Shown: positions 36,785 to 47,098 of the stretch, in pieces
Numbering within the stretch: position 1 is the stretch's first letter
Layout of the letters: each line of letters opens with the position of its first letter
DNA from: Ampullaceana balthica
Taxonomy: Eukaryota; Mollusca; Gastropoda; Lymnaeidae
Direction of reading: 5' to 3'
Length of the DNA stretch: 64,000 nucleotides
Assembly (NCBI GenBank): GCA_944989445.1
Contig: CALYLW010000038.1
Coordinates: forward strand, 596,988-660,987
Translations under genes and position numbers: made by a program
Notes under the pieces: generated by a model
The model's input: the letters and a program-made list of their open reading frames with translations, nothing else
What the model was told of the DNA's origin: nothing
The model's database searches: none

Positions 36785-38500
36785 TCAAATAGAAGAAGTC
36801 TGCATGCCATTGCTGACATCCACACAGTGGGCTGCCTTGATATTGATATGCTCTTTCAGTATGTTCTTGTAAGCGAAACTCTCCCCACAGTCTTCACACT
36901 GAACAGAAGTCACGTCCTTGTGGACCTGCATGTGAATTCGCAAATTTCCCATCTGGCAGCAAGCCTTCCCACACATTTCACAAACAAACGGCTTTTCCTG
37001 GGTGAGCGTCTACATTGTCGGACTCAGCCTGGCGTTGTTTACGAATCATTTGGGACACTCGAAGCAAAGGTAAGGCTTCCCCGTGCAGTGAGACTTCACG
37101 TGCCCGTAGAATGTGACTCTGTGGTTAAACTGTTTAGGACATTGATCGCAAACAAAATTTTAATTCTGGGGCACTCAGCTTGTGTGAGAGCATATGTTCA
37201 TGAATTTTAACCTCATCACCCCACACTGAGGTTTGGATTGCTGGTGGTGGTACTTCAAATGAGACACCAGCTGAACGTTGCATGAATACATTCTCCCACA
37301 AACATGGCATAAATTTATAATGTAATCTTTGTGATCTTTTTTTATAATGGAATTATGCTGGTTCTGTTGGGAACTTGATCACAGATGTTGCACTTGAATT
37401 CATGAGTGAGCTGGCGCTTAATGAATTCTAACCGAGATAATGTAGTAAGCTGATGCAGCACATCTTGCACTGCAACTGACTGAACTGAATGGAATGGGCA
37501 CTTGTAGGCAAACTCCCACGTGTGGATCATTTGTGTCACTCCTGACACTGTTAATGTAAGTAAGGCTGATGTCACAAATATCACACAAGAACACTTTCCT
37601 GGGTGTGGTACTGTACTTCCTTTTGATACTTCATAAGCCTTGTCCATGGTGTTTGCTTGTCCTGTCATCCTCTGTTTTGTGCTTTCTCATATACACAAGA
37701 AATGAGCTTTGAAGGCCAACACTTTGCTGCAGTAAGAACCTTTCTCCACTTTTCTGTGTTCAAAGTAATCATGCTGGCTTCTGAATGTTTTTTTTTGGGT
37801 GTGCGATATTCACAAATAACTTTTTCTTATCGTTCTTTTTATTCCAATCTTGTTTTTTTTCTAAGGTTCACCAGACTTCTAATTTTTTTGGCGTAGACAT
37901 TGACCTTATTTCAAGCCACGTTATTACTTTAGATACTTCCTGGTGTATTGTTATTCCCCTTTTTCTGATGGGGAAAAGAAATCTCTGTAGACAAAATTTT
38001 CTCCTTTGATTTTGTTGATGTTGCTTTGTCAAGGTTGGGAATTCAAAACTTTGCTATTTACTCTCTGGATGAACAAGTTTTCTCAGATTCAGATTCCCTC
38101 TGAATAAAAAAAGCTTTTGAAAACATGTTTTCTTTTTTCAAAAGTGCCCCTTCTTTCAATCAAAGCACATGTAACATTTTTGTCCTCTTCTTTCTTGTAA
38201 CAAAGTTTTAAGATTTAGAGCTACAGATGAGATTAAATCCAAGTCTGCCAGAGTAAGCTGTGAAGTATTTGAGCATGTCATATTTGTTGCTGTGTCTTCT
38301 TTTGCAAAATTCCAATAGGTCATTAGAAAACAAATTTTTACTTTTATGTTTATGAATGTCAACAACCTGGGAATGGTATTCAGTAGTCCTGATCTGATCA
38401 TGCTCTACAGGTCAAGGACTATAAGGCTCAGCTACATAATCTATCCTTGTGCCGTCGTTAAAGTCAACATCTTTGTTAACCAGCTAATCTTCTACCTGGC
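36785..38500 (-). pseudogene. Decayed duplicate of cluster gene 2
   Basis: The C-terminal part is almost identical to gene 2: GKACCQMGNLRIHMQVHKD, then VQCEDCGESFAYKN and AHCVDV. Near 38440 the DNA CTATCCTTGTGCCGTCGTTA matches gene 2 around codon 75. In between are frameshifts, stops and lost fingers (e.g. 37010-37050, where the cluster of fingers 9-10 is disrupted). The N-terminal module is not recognisable and the start is lost. It reads on the same strand as the four intact genes, so it is part of the same tandem expansion. No intact product is possible. Confidence 0.9.
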
Positions 38501-39725
38501 CCAGGAAGGTTATTTTATATTCTCGATTTCTATGTTGTTTTTTAGTGTGGCAATATCCATATGTTATTTGTAAATCCTTTTAGTTTCAATCTTTCAAGAC
38601 AGAATTCTTTTTTCCCCCTAGTTTGGTGGTTCCCTGTAACACATTTATCGCAGCTTTGGTTGGAGGATTTTGTAATAGTGAGTGTATAGTTGGGGCCTAA
38701 ACACCAGAGTATATATTCAGGGTAGATTAATGAAGTCTTAAATATTTATTTTTTCAAAAACAATTAGTGGGAACAAAAGCTCTTGGTACTGGGTGCAACA
38801 AAAAAAGACAGAACAAAAATAATGCTAATCAAGTGCAAGAGACCTTATCGCTGTTAAGTTCAGATACAAATACAATCCCAAAATTTAACAGCACATCTGA
38901 TTCTGATAACCTTGTGAAAATGTTGGTTATTGTTTAAAATGAAATTTTAATTTGTGTTGAAATTAAAATGGTACTATGAAGCAGGGTTTCAATAAATTAA
39001 GTAAAAAAAATATTTAATATATTAAAAATAAAATTGTTGAAACTTTAAAAATATGAGCTTAAATTTTTATTTTCAACCTAATGCTAAGGTGTATATAACT
39101 TGTAATTATGATCTTATATTGATGACTTATTAATTAAAAGAATTAAGGGTAATATAAAAAAAAGAAGACACATTTTTGAATTGTTAATTGGTAATAAAAT
39201 TAGTAGTAAACATATTGAAAAATGCATTTAAGCATCAAATCAAGATACTTTTGTTCTATTGAATTAAATGACAAGGCAACTATACAAATACAGACTAAAT
39301 TTACTGATTACAAAGTTATAACTTTAACTTGAAATTCATTCACTACCTCAAAACAATGTGTGTGAAAAAATATAAAGTTGGAAATATAACAAAAATATTC
39401 AAAATCAAGGGCATCATATCTCAATTTCTTTGGAAATAATTTTTTTAAAGCAACTAAATCATTGTGTTCTTTGTGTCATAACAAAGATAAGGTCAACTCT
39501 AGTAAATAAACAAAAATTTGGACTACCAATATCTTACCATTATTTGAAAGCTAAAGTTCCCAGTAATGAATTCAGAACATACCATCTGTAAAGAAACATA
39601 AACTGTAGATACATAAAAAGGTCAAATCAATATTTCTGTTGCCAGAAAAATGTGTTGTTTTTTTTTAGCTTGCCTTGAAGAGGTATGTAAGGATATTGTA
39701 TGGCAATACTACTAGAATTTATAGA
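38501..39725. other. Intergenic, no gene seen
   Basis: AT-rich and featureless to reading. The first part may include unrecognised leader sequence of the pseudogene. Confidence 0.4.
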
Positions 39726-39728
39726 AAA

Positions 39729-39978
39729 GGGGCCGTTCATAAAGTACGTCACGCTCCAGAGGGGGGGAGGGGGTGTAAGTGTGATAGTTTGTGACAAGGG
39801 GCAGGGGGGTCCGGCCATGTGTGACATCACAGTGTTTTATATTAAATTTTAATTATTTTAATAATAAAAAAACATTTTTTTTCAAAAGTGTGACATACTT
39901 TTTTCCGTTCCAAGATTTGTGACAGGGGGAGAGTTAAAAATGGTCAAAAATAGCGTGACGTACTTTATGGATGGCCCC
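39729..39978. mobile_element. GGGGCCGTCC-ended MITE, copy 4
   Basis: GGGGCCGTTCATAAAGTACG at the left and GATGGCCCC at the right. AAA duplications lie at 39726-39728 and 39979-39981. Confidence 0.85.
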
Positions 39979-39981
39979 AAA

Positions 39982-42137
39982 GGCAAATAAACACAGTGAA
40001 TGATTCTGTAGCATTTCTGATGGAAAAATTTAATGTCTTTAATCTTTTATGCAGGGGAGTTTGAATATTATATGTATAATCTAGACCACAGATTACCATT
40101 ACCTACAAAAAGGCAATATTTTTTCCATTTTTAAAGGACAAAATCATTTTAACAATGCTTTATAATTTTATAGCAAAATATCAAATACATTGTACATATT
40201 TGTGATTTCCCAGATATATATCTAAACTTAGCATATTGCTACCTATGGCTGGATTAATTGTAACTTTGTGTTCAATACATGTGCAAAAAAGACAAAGGGG
40301 AATTCCTTGAAATTAGAATTAATAAAAATTAAATGCACTTGATAATTTGTTTTGTAAAAATCTTCAGGGGTGATGAAAAGTTTGTATCTATCTGCTGCCG
40401 CTGCTGTTTAACTGTTTACTTTTAGTAAATAATAATTAATAAATTATTTAACAATACTCATAGTCATACATAGTCAGACATGAGTCAAGTACAGTATAGT
40501 GTATAGTATAAGTATAGTCAGTGTATAGGCATAGGGTCTAGTATGAGCAAGCAGTCTAAGTCTAAATTTTAATTCTGCCGCTTCACTTTACTTATAACTT
40601 ATACAGTTTAACGGATTCGAGATCAGTGAAAGTGAATGAATATAGTTTTATATATAGTATAGGCATAGGATACAAGATATTTTTAAAACAAAAGTGTCAA
40701 AAGCATCAACTACTAATCAGTAATAAATTTTATAACTATAATACTATAACCACTTTAACTTAACTTAGACAACTTAGACTTACTTAGTAATAGTACTAGT
40801 ACATGAAATCAGCCATTCCACACTAACCTAAACAGCAACATTATTTTTTCAAATTGTTCTAGCATAGGAAAACTATACATTTTCTTAAAGATTACATTCT
40901 GCTCTATCAGAATATGCTAAAATAATGTATGCAGTGATAAGCAGTAACATTATATGACTTGTTGAAAACAATCATGTAATAACTATAACTATCCCAGTTA
41001 TGGTGTTTTCCACTTGGAAATTCCCAGTGTACACATTTCATTTGTTTTAACCAAATTGCTGATTCAGGTGAGTTGCTAATATAACAAAGAACTAGTTTGT
41101 ACATATAATTTATGAACTTTAATTGTTTTGCTGTCTGTAGTGGAATTTAAAATCTATCTCATTTTTGGCCCCAAAAGTCACGGTAATATATATTCTATTT
41201 TAATTTGCATGTCATTGTTTATTTACTTAAGGCTAAATATGTTATTTTATCTCAGTATTTTAACCGATTGTTCTTTAGGCAAAAGTAGGTAGACTTTAAA
41301 GTAGAATAACAAACTTTAAATCAATAGCAAAGGTGTGTCCCGTGAGTCACGGGCAATAGACTTTTTGTGACCATACACAGTTAAAAAATTCTAGTTTGTT
41401 TTAGTTTTACTTTATCATCTGCTAGTTAATTTGCTGATAAAGCGCTGTGAATTATCTTTGATATGATAGTAAATTTATAATTTTAACTCATTTGGTTAAT
41501 TTTTTATGATTTAAAAAAAATGTAAAATTGACTTTTTGTCTCCCTTTTTATTTTTGTCAAATGGTGATTCAGCTCATTTTTTAATGAATAAAAATTGTAT
41601 TTAAAACACTGTGACAGACCTGAAAAAAATTGATGTTGTTATTTGTATATTTTTCTGTGAGGTAAATAAGTTTGAAAGCTCCCAAGGAGTTATTTTAAAA
41701 GTTACAGGGTGTCAAAAACACACTTTTGCACACTTCACTAAGTGGTGTCGGCCATTTTGGAATTTAAAAAATTCATAACTTAAAAATTATTTGAAGTAGA
41801 ATAATAATTTTTGTGGTTCTGTTCAAATGAAGATAAGCACTATAAAGGTGAGTATCCAAATTGAATGCAGTTCTAATTTGAAATTTTCATTTAGAATTTA
41901 GAATACCTAACAGCAGCTTATTACCAGTGGTGGGCAAAAGTTAACTAAAATTTGGCTAACTTTTTCATTTTAGTTAAAGCAAAAGTTAACTTTTTTTTAA
42001 AAAATAGTTAGAATTTATAGTTTAGTAAACTTTTTAAATATTAGTTAAAAAGTTAACTAGTTGACTTTTAAACAAAATTAGTTACATTCAGTCATATTTC
42101 CTTATTTTTAAGCACACTCACACTAGCATGTGAAGAA
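39982..42137. other. 2.2 kb AT-rich intergenic DNA, no gene
   Basis: Includes a TAGTATA-rich stretch at 40440-40560 and one GTCCCGTGAGTCAC motif at 41337. Nothing coding is supported. Confidence 0.4.
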
Positions 42138-42716
42138 ATGAGCAAATCACGGCTATTGCAACGTTCAAAGGAGGCAAAAATAAAAACCCAAGAGAGAAAT
42201 AAGCTAATTGATGAAAGGAGGGAGAAGGAGAAACTTAAAGAAAGAGCATATAGGGAGAAAATATCAGGAAAGCCGGCTCACTCTCTTGAAATAAGTCCCC
42301 GGGCATATGGTTCGAATCAGAGTTATTCAAGGGCTACGATGAGAGTGAAAAAGGTATTTCCTAAAAGCCCAAGAAAACGAGCTGCTGTCATTAGGAATAT
42401 TGTGAATGACTTTGAAATGCATGGTGAACCTCAGGCAAAGAGAGCTCGCAGTGATGGACTTGATGATGCAGCAAAAGCACCGGTATTCAATGTAAAAGAT
42501 GACAGCAGGATAGCACCCGGCAAACGTGACATTGTCACCAAAGTTCCGTCACAGCCTGAGCATGAAGTTCTGCTAGCCAGACAGACTGTTGCTGCTGTTC
42601 TTCGAGGAAAAAGTAACAACACAGTTCATATCTACATAGCTCAAGTGGTGTCGGTGGAGGAGGAAGAAGTGTGTGTGAAGTATATGCATAAATCAGGAAA
42701 CCAGTACAACTGTATT
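42138..42716 (+). pseudogene. Truncated coding fragment, uncharacterised basic protein
   Basis: About 190 credible codons from ATG 42138. They begin with a very basic, charged helix (SKEAKIKTQERNKLIDERRE), then KSPRKRAAVIRNIV, and end in VVSVEEEEVCVKYMHKSGNQ. After codon ~193 the sequence turns into a repeat (TTATTTTTTTTACCACG), so the frame is cut by an insertion. The 'SPRKRAAV' and acidic 'VKYM' parts remind me of multi-copy uncharacterised proteins of invertebrates that may be transposon-borne. I cannot name the family. A real gene that splices past the insertion is possible, but no donor site is obvious. Confidence 0.5.
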
Positions 42717-43485
42717 ATTTTTTTTACCACGTTTTTATTAACTCGCTTTCGTTGGGCATTGTTTGTTTGTTTGTCCAAGATTTTTTCAAATCTGCCAACG
42801 TAAAATTGAACCACTTCTGATGGACCTAGAGCTCTGAAAATTTTACCACAGATAGATCTTGGATGACAATGACAATGCATTGTATCAAAATTTCAGATCG
42901 ATCAAATGTACCGTTATTAAATTATTGAACTTTTAAGTTTATCTATAGTCTATATAAAAGCATCTGTACAGTCGGCTTTTGTTGACATATGTGAGTTCGC
43001 CCCGTGACCACATCACAATGTTTTTAAAACGTTCGGCGGGCGCTTGTGAGGTGTTTGTTAAAATAAATAGAGGTAAAAAAATATTTTAAAAAACCAGGTT
43101 GTTATAAGTGGACCAAAAAGAATAAAATAAATAGAAGTAAAAAAAAGATTTTTAAAAACCACGTTTTTATAAGCGGACTAAAAAGAAGAACATAATTTAA
43201 AACTTATTACTTCAAGTACTTTGATTTAATATGACTAAAAACGTGGGGTGGGTGTTTGGTATACAAATTAAAGATTTATAATTTAGAAGGCAAAAGAGAG
43301 ATCTATAAGTGAGAGAATGAGTGAACAGCATATCTTAAACCTCATAAGCGCCCGAACCCACGTTTTTAGTCATATTAAATCGAAGTACTTGAAGTAATCA
43401 GTTTTAAATTATGTTCTTCTTTTTAGTCCGCTTATAAAAACGTGGTTTTTAAAAATCTTTTTTTTACTTCTATTTATTTCACTGT
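42717..43485. mobile_element. Insertion with terminal fold-back (inverted repeat 43131-43485)
   Basis: 42860-42945 shares ATCAAAATTTCAGATCGATC and a following TGTACCGT/ATTAAATTATT with the ~460 bp element at 61306 and 62389, so a related repeat family interrupts the coding fragment. Further right, 43131-43250 (AATAGAAGTAAAAAAAAGAT ... ATATGACTAAAAACGTGG) is matched in inverted form by 43355-43485, with a loop of about 105 bases. Confidence 0.65.
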
Positions 43486-43599
43486 ATTTTTCATTACACA
43501 TGGTTCTAAATCGTAATCATTGGCAGTCTTCTATAGTAGATGCTGTTTTGAAGTGTCTGTAAAATATAATTTATGATCAATCTTGGATCAATTTGATTG

Positions 43600-43995
43600 T
43601 GTCCCGTGAGTCACTTTTTGTGTCCCGTGAGTCACATTATAAAATCAATCACCATATTTATTAGAGTAGGCAGATTTCAAATTTTATAAGACCATGATAT
43701 ACACTCACAAGGGTATTTCAAATTTATAATAATTTTAAATCTTAGTATGCAATAGATTTGAACGAAAATTATAACTAAGTTGCTTACCCTCAAATGCCTG
43801 TTAATTTTGTGTCCCGTGAGTCACGCTTATTTATGTCACTCAAAAGTTGGAAAAACTGGCTTATCAGCAAAAGTTTTTTTATTGGGCTATAAACTAAACC
43901 TGCTAGTAGTGGTATATATCATAATCAATGCAAATATTCTAGTACTTAATTAAATATTTCAATTATAAGTTCACCACCTGTCCCGTGAGTCACCG
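43600..43995 (+). repeat. Dispersed GTCCCGTGAGTCAC motifs
   Basis: The 14-mer occurs at about 43604, 43621, 43805 and 43979, and earlier at 41337. It contains TGAGTCA, the AP-1/TRE core. The copies are not in a regular tandem array. Confidence 0.6.
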
Positions 43996-44121
43996 TGGAA
44001 TGGCTGAATAATAAAAATTTATAATTATAAACAAATTTTTGACTTATTATGATTTATATTACTTATAAAATAATTATAACAAAATAAGTAAAAGACAAAG
44101 ATAAGTAAGTATAGTATAGAC

Positions 44122-44466
44122 CAGGGGTCGGGAAAATTTTTGTATCAGAGAGCCATAAACACAGCATATTTTGAAAAGTAATTCTGTGAGAGCCATACAT
44201 TATGTTTAAAACTAAAAATTCAAGTAAATGTGTGCATTTAGTGTAATTTCAACACTATAACTATAAGTACAATAATTAGGTCTCTGAATTCTTTTAATAA
44301 CATTTCTATTTTATGCTGTTTTTATATATTATACAATACAATTAATGTAGATCAAAGGATTCTGAATTTTTAAAAAATTAAAAATAATCGAACATTTGTC
44401 TGAGAGCCAGATGCAGCCATCAATAGAGCTACATCTGGCTCGCGAGCCATGGTTTCCCGACCCCTG
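44122..44466. mobile_element. hAT-type MITE (CAGGGGTCGGGAAA ends)
   Basis: A 345-base element with ends CAGGGGTCGGGAAA and TTTCCCGACCCCTG and GAGAGCCA subterminal motifs. The flanks are GTATAGAC (44114-44121) and ATATAGAC (44467-44474), with one mismatch. Confidence 0.88.
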
Positions 44467-44474
44467 ATATAGAC

Positions 44475-45360
44475 TCTTACACTAACACAGTATTCACTGA
44501 GTATTCAGTCAGTATAGATAGTATTTTAGTATAGTATAGTGTATAGTACAATAATAAGTTGACTTATTAAATATTACAAGTAAAAAGTAAAAGTAAAACC
44601 AACTCTAACTTTTTTTACTTATAAATTTTTAGTCATACCAACGCATAAATACTCAAAAAGCTATGTCCCACAATGGCCATGGCGATAACTCTGTTCAAAT
44701 TATAATTACTATGACCAGATTCAGTAAAACATTGAGTTTGATTTTGAATGAATGAAGGCTGAAAAAGTTAGGCAGCTCAGTTGGTGAGTAGGTTAAAACT
44801 GAACTTCAGTTCAGTGAGAGTAGACTGAGTAGTGTCAGTGTCAGATTTCACATTCATTACAGTAAATTCAGTTTAAAAAAAAATATATATTTAAAAAAAA
44901 AGAAAGTAGAAACGTAAAAATTGTTACAGTATTGTCTAAAAAAAACACCCAAAAAGGAACATATATTTGATTACAGATACCTCCATATCAACTGGTTCTC
45001 TAAAACTCTTTCGTAATGCAATATCACTGATTTATAAATTAAAATACGAATTCAACATATTCCGGTTTCATTCTTTTTCTTTATTCATTATTATTTCCCC
45101 TTCCTTCAAATGTTTTGCACACGTCACTAATACTAAACCAAAATAATGCCAACATGAAAACTCAGTAGTCAGTACTTGGATAAGTCACGTGATAATAGGA
45201 AACACAATCTGGATATTGCTCTTCCAAAACTTAATACATAATGAATAAGACCTCGTGTGAGATCAAGGGTCGTGGACCCACAAATCTAAAAGCCAAAGTT
45301 AAATAAATAAATATATATATATGTATTATCCGTAAAATATGAAGGAAGTCAAAACATTCG
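44475..45360. other. Low-complexity intergenic DNA
   Basis: TAGTATA/AGTCAGT-rich at 44475-44560, otherwise AT-rich. No gene. Confidence 0.4.
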
Positions 45361-45364
45361 CAAT

Positions 45365-45480
45365 GATACCCACACGCACACATACACACGCACGCGCGCA
45401 CACACACACATACGCCTGCACGCACGCACGCACGCAAACACACATACACATGCACAAACACACAATCACACACACAAGTC
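45365..45480. repeat. CA/CG-rich simple repeat
   Basis: An imperfect (CA)n with CACGCACG and ACATACAC interruptions. Confidence 0.85.
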
Positions 45481-45736
45481 TTTAACCAAAAAAATAAATA
45501 TTTATTGTTGTTTAGGCAATCAGCGTTAGCCAACCTAAAGAATATGTTTGTTTATTTATTATTCAAAAGGGATAACAATTGGTTCAGTAACCCTCAATTG
45601 ATGATTATTTATGTTTATTTAATTCTTATTTTTTTTATATTTTGAGCTTCCCGCTGCTACAGCCTGCCAGACAGTGTTTCCCTGGGCACCCCCTTTTTGG
45701 TGTGCAGCTTTTTGGGCGATACCATTACACGTACGC

Positions 45737-45905
45737 CAGCGTTCACTTTAAGCTGCGCGCCGGCGCGGCTGCGCAGATATCTGACCAACGCCGCGCAGCA
45801 GTTTAGAATTACCGCCCAGCAAATTTGGTAAAATATTGCACAAAAAATGGATGCTGTGCACACGAGTTTTTTCGCACGGACCAACTAACTTTAGAGGGAA
45901 CATTA
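45737..45905. mobile_element. hAT-type MITE copy (CAATGTTCCCT family)
   Basis: CAGCGTTCACTTTAAGCTG at the left and TTAGAGGGAACATTA at the right; the interior matches 28329-28483. No convincing target duplication. Confidence 0.65.
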
Positions 45906-46547
45906 GTCCTGGCCGTTCCGGACGTGATATATTCGGGCTCTATAATGGACACACACACATTTATTTAATTTATTTGCTTAGTTTTAAAAATTCTACTGTG
46001 CGCGTTGCTACTACTATGCCTAGGATCGGTTTGGGGGTGGGGGGAGCTGGGAGGGATGATGGGTCCCTTTTGTTTATTCTTTTAGGTTTCTGCCCCTTTG
46101 GGTTTATTCATTTTTATTTAGTTGATTGTAGACATCTTACATTACATTCATTCTCTGCAGGTTATCTTGTTATTTATGCGTTTTTTAACACTTTTTGTTT
46201 CCCTTAGAAATCACTCATCAAAATAATAAGGAAAGCGCAAAGCCACTCAAAATTATGGGCAAAGGGCATCCTTCCCCGACCGCTGAACGGTTATAAAAAT
46301 CTTTGAGTTATTTTAAATCATGTTATATTTTATGCAGTCATAGAAATGGTTTGAGTATGGTAAAAAATCGTGTCTAAATTTAATCGAAAATGAATTACAA
46401 TAAGTTTCAATACTCAGTTTAACCCAAAAAAGATTTAACTAATATTAAAATTCTTAAATAGACCATTACGATTGGATAAAACTTAATATGTTAAGTATTA
46501 GCTCTGTGGCACTTCAACTTTTAAAAAAATATAATAATATATTAACA

Positions 46548-46589
<42 letters not shown>

Positions 46590-46985
46590 GCAATAATAAT
46601 AATACCTATTTATAAACAAATTTAAAAAATAGAAAATTAAAATAAAAAATATATAGAAACGTTCAAGTTGATTCGTGTGGTCAAAACGTTGCTCTTATGG
46701 CAGATAGCGAGCGATGTTTGGCCTAATAACATACGATTGCTTTGTTCAGTTGTTTTTTTCTGATTTCAAATTGTACCCAAAACTCCGCGGTTATCTTCCA
46801 TTTTCTCCAAATATGCTGAATATGCTGATACTGATAGTGTAACGTCAAGAGGTCATCATCTCTAGGGAATTTACGAGTCTGGTCCATTGCTACCGCGTCA
46901 ATCACAGTCTGCGATTCTCGGGACTGAGCATCGACGTCAAACCGTCAAGATGATGGAAACTACATTTGCCATTTATCCATCTGCT
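45906..46985. other. Intergenic DNA with (AAT)n microsatellite
   Basis: (AAT)n at about 46545-46605. No gene is supported. 46720-46960 is somewhat less AT-rich but has no recognisable frame. Confidence 0.4.
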
Positions 46986-46988
46986 TAT

Positions 46989-47085
46989 AACAGGGGTGTC
47001 CAAACTTTTTACTAAAAGGGCCGCATGATGTATCCCATGACGTAAAATTATGTTAGGGCCGGATTAAGAAAAATAACAAAAAAAT
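46989..47085. mobile_element. hAT end fragment (CAGGGGTGTCCAAACTTTTT)
   Basis: A typical hAT left end with GGGCCGCATGATG. A possible counterpart of its right end (AAGCCGCATGCGATCCGAAG) sits at 48280-48300 inside another element. Confidence 0.55.
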
Positions 47086-47098
47086 TATATAATTTAAG

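Noticed and set aside
45231..45533. 100-codon Cys/Val-rich frame
   Set aside because: It is a translation of the CA/CG simple repeat.
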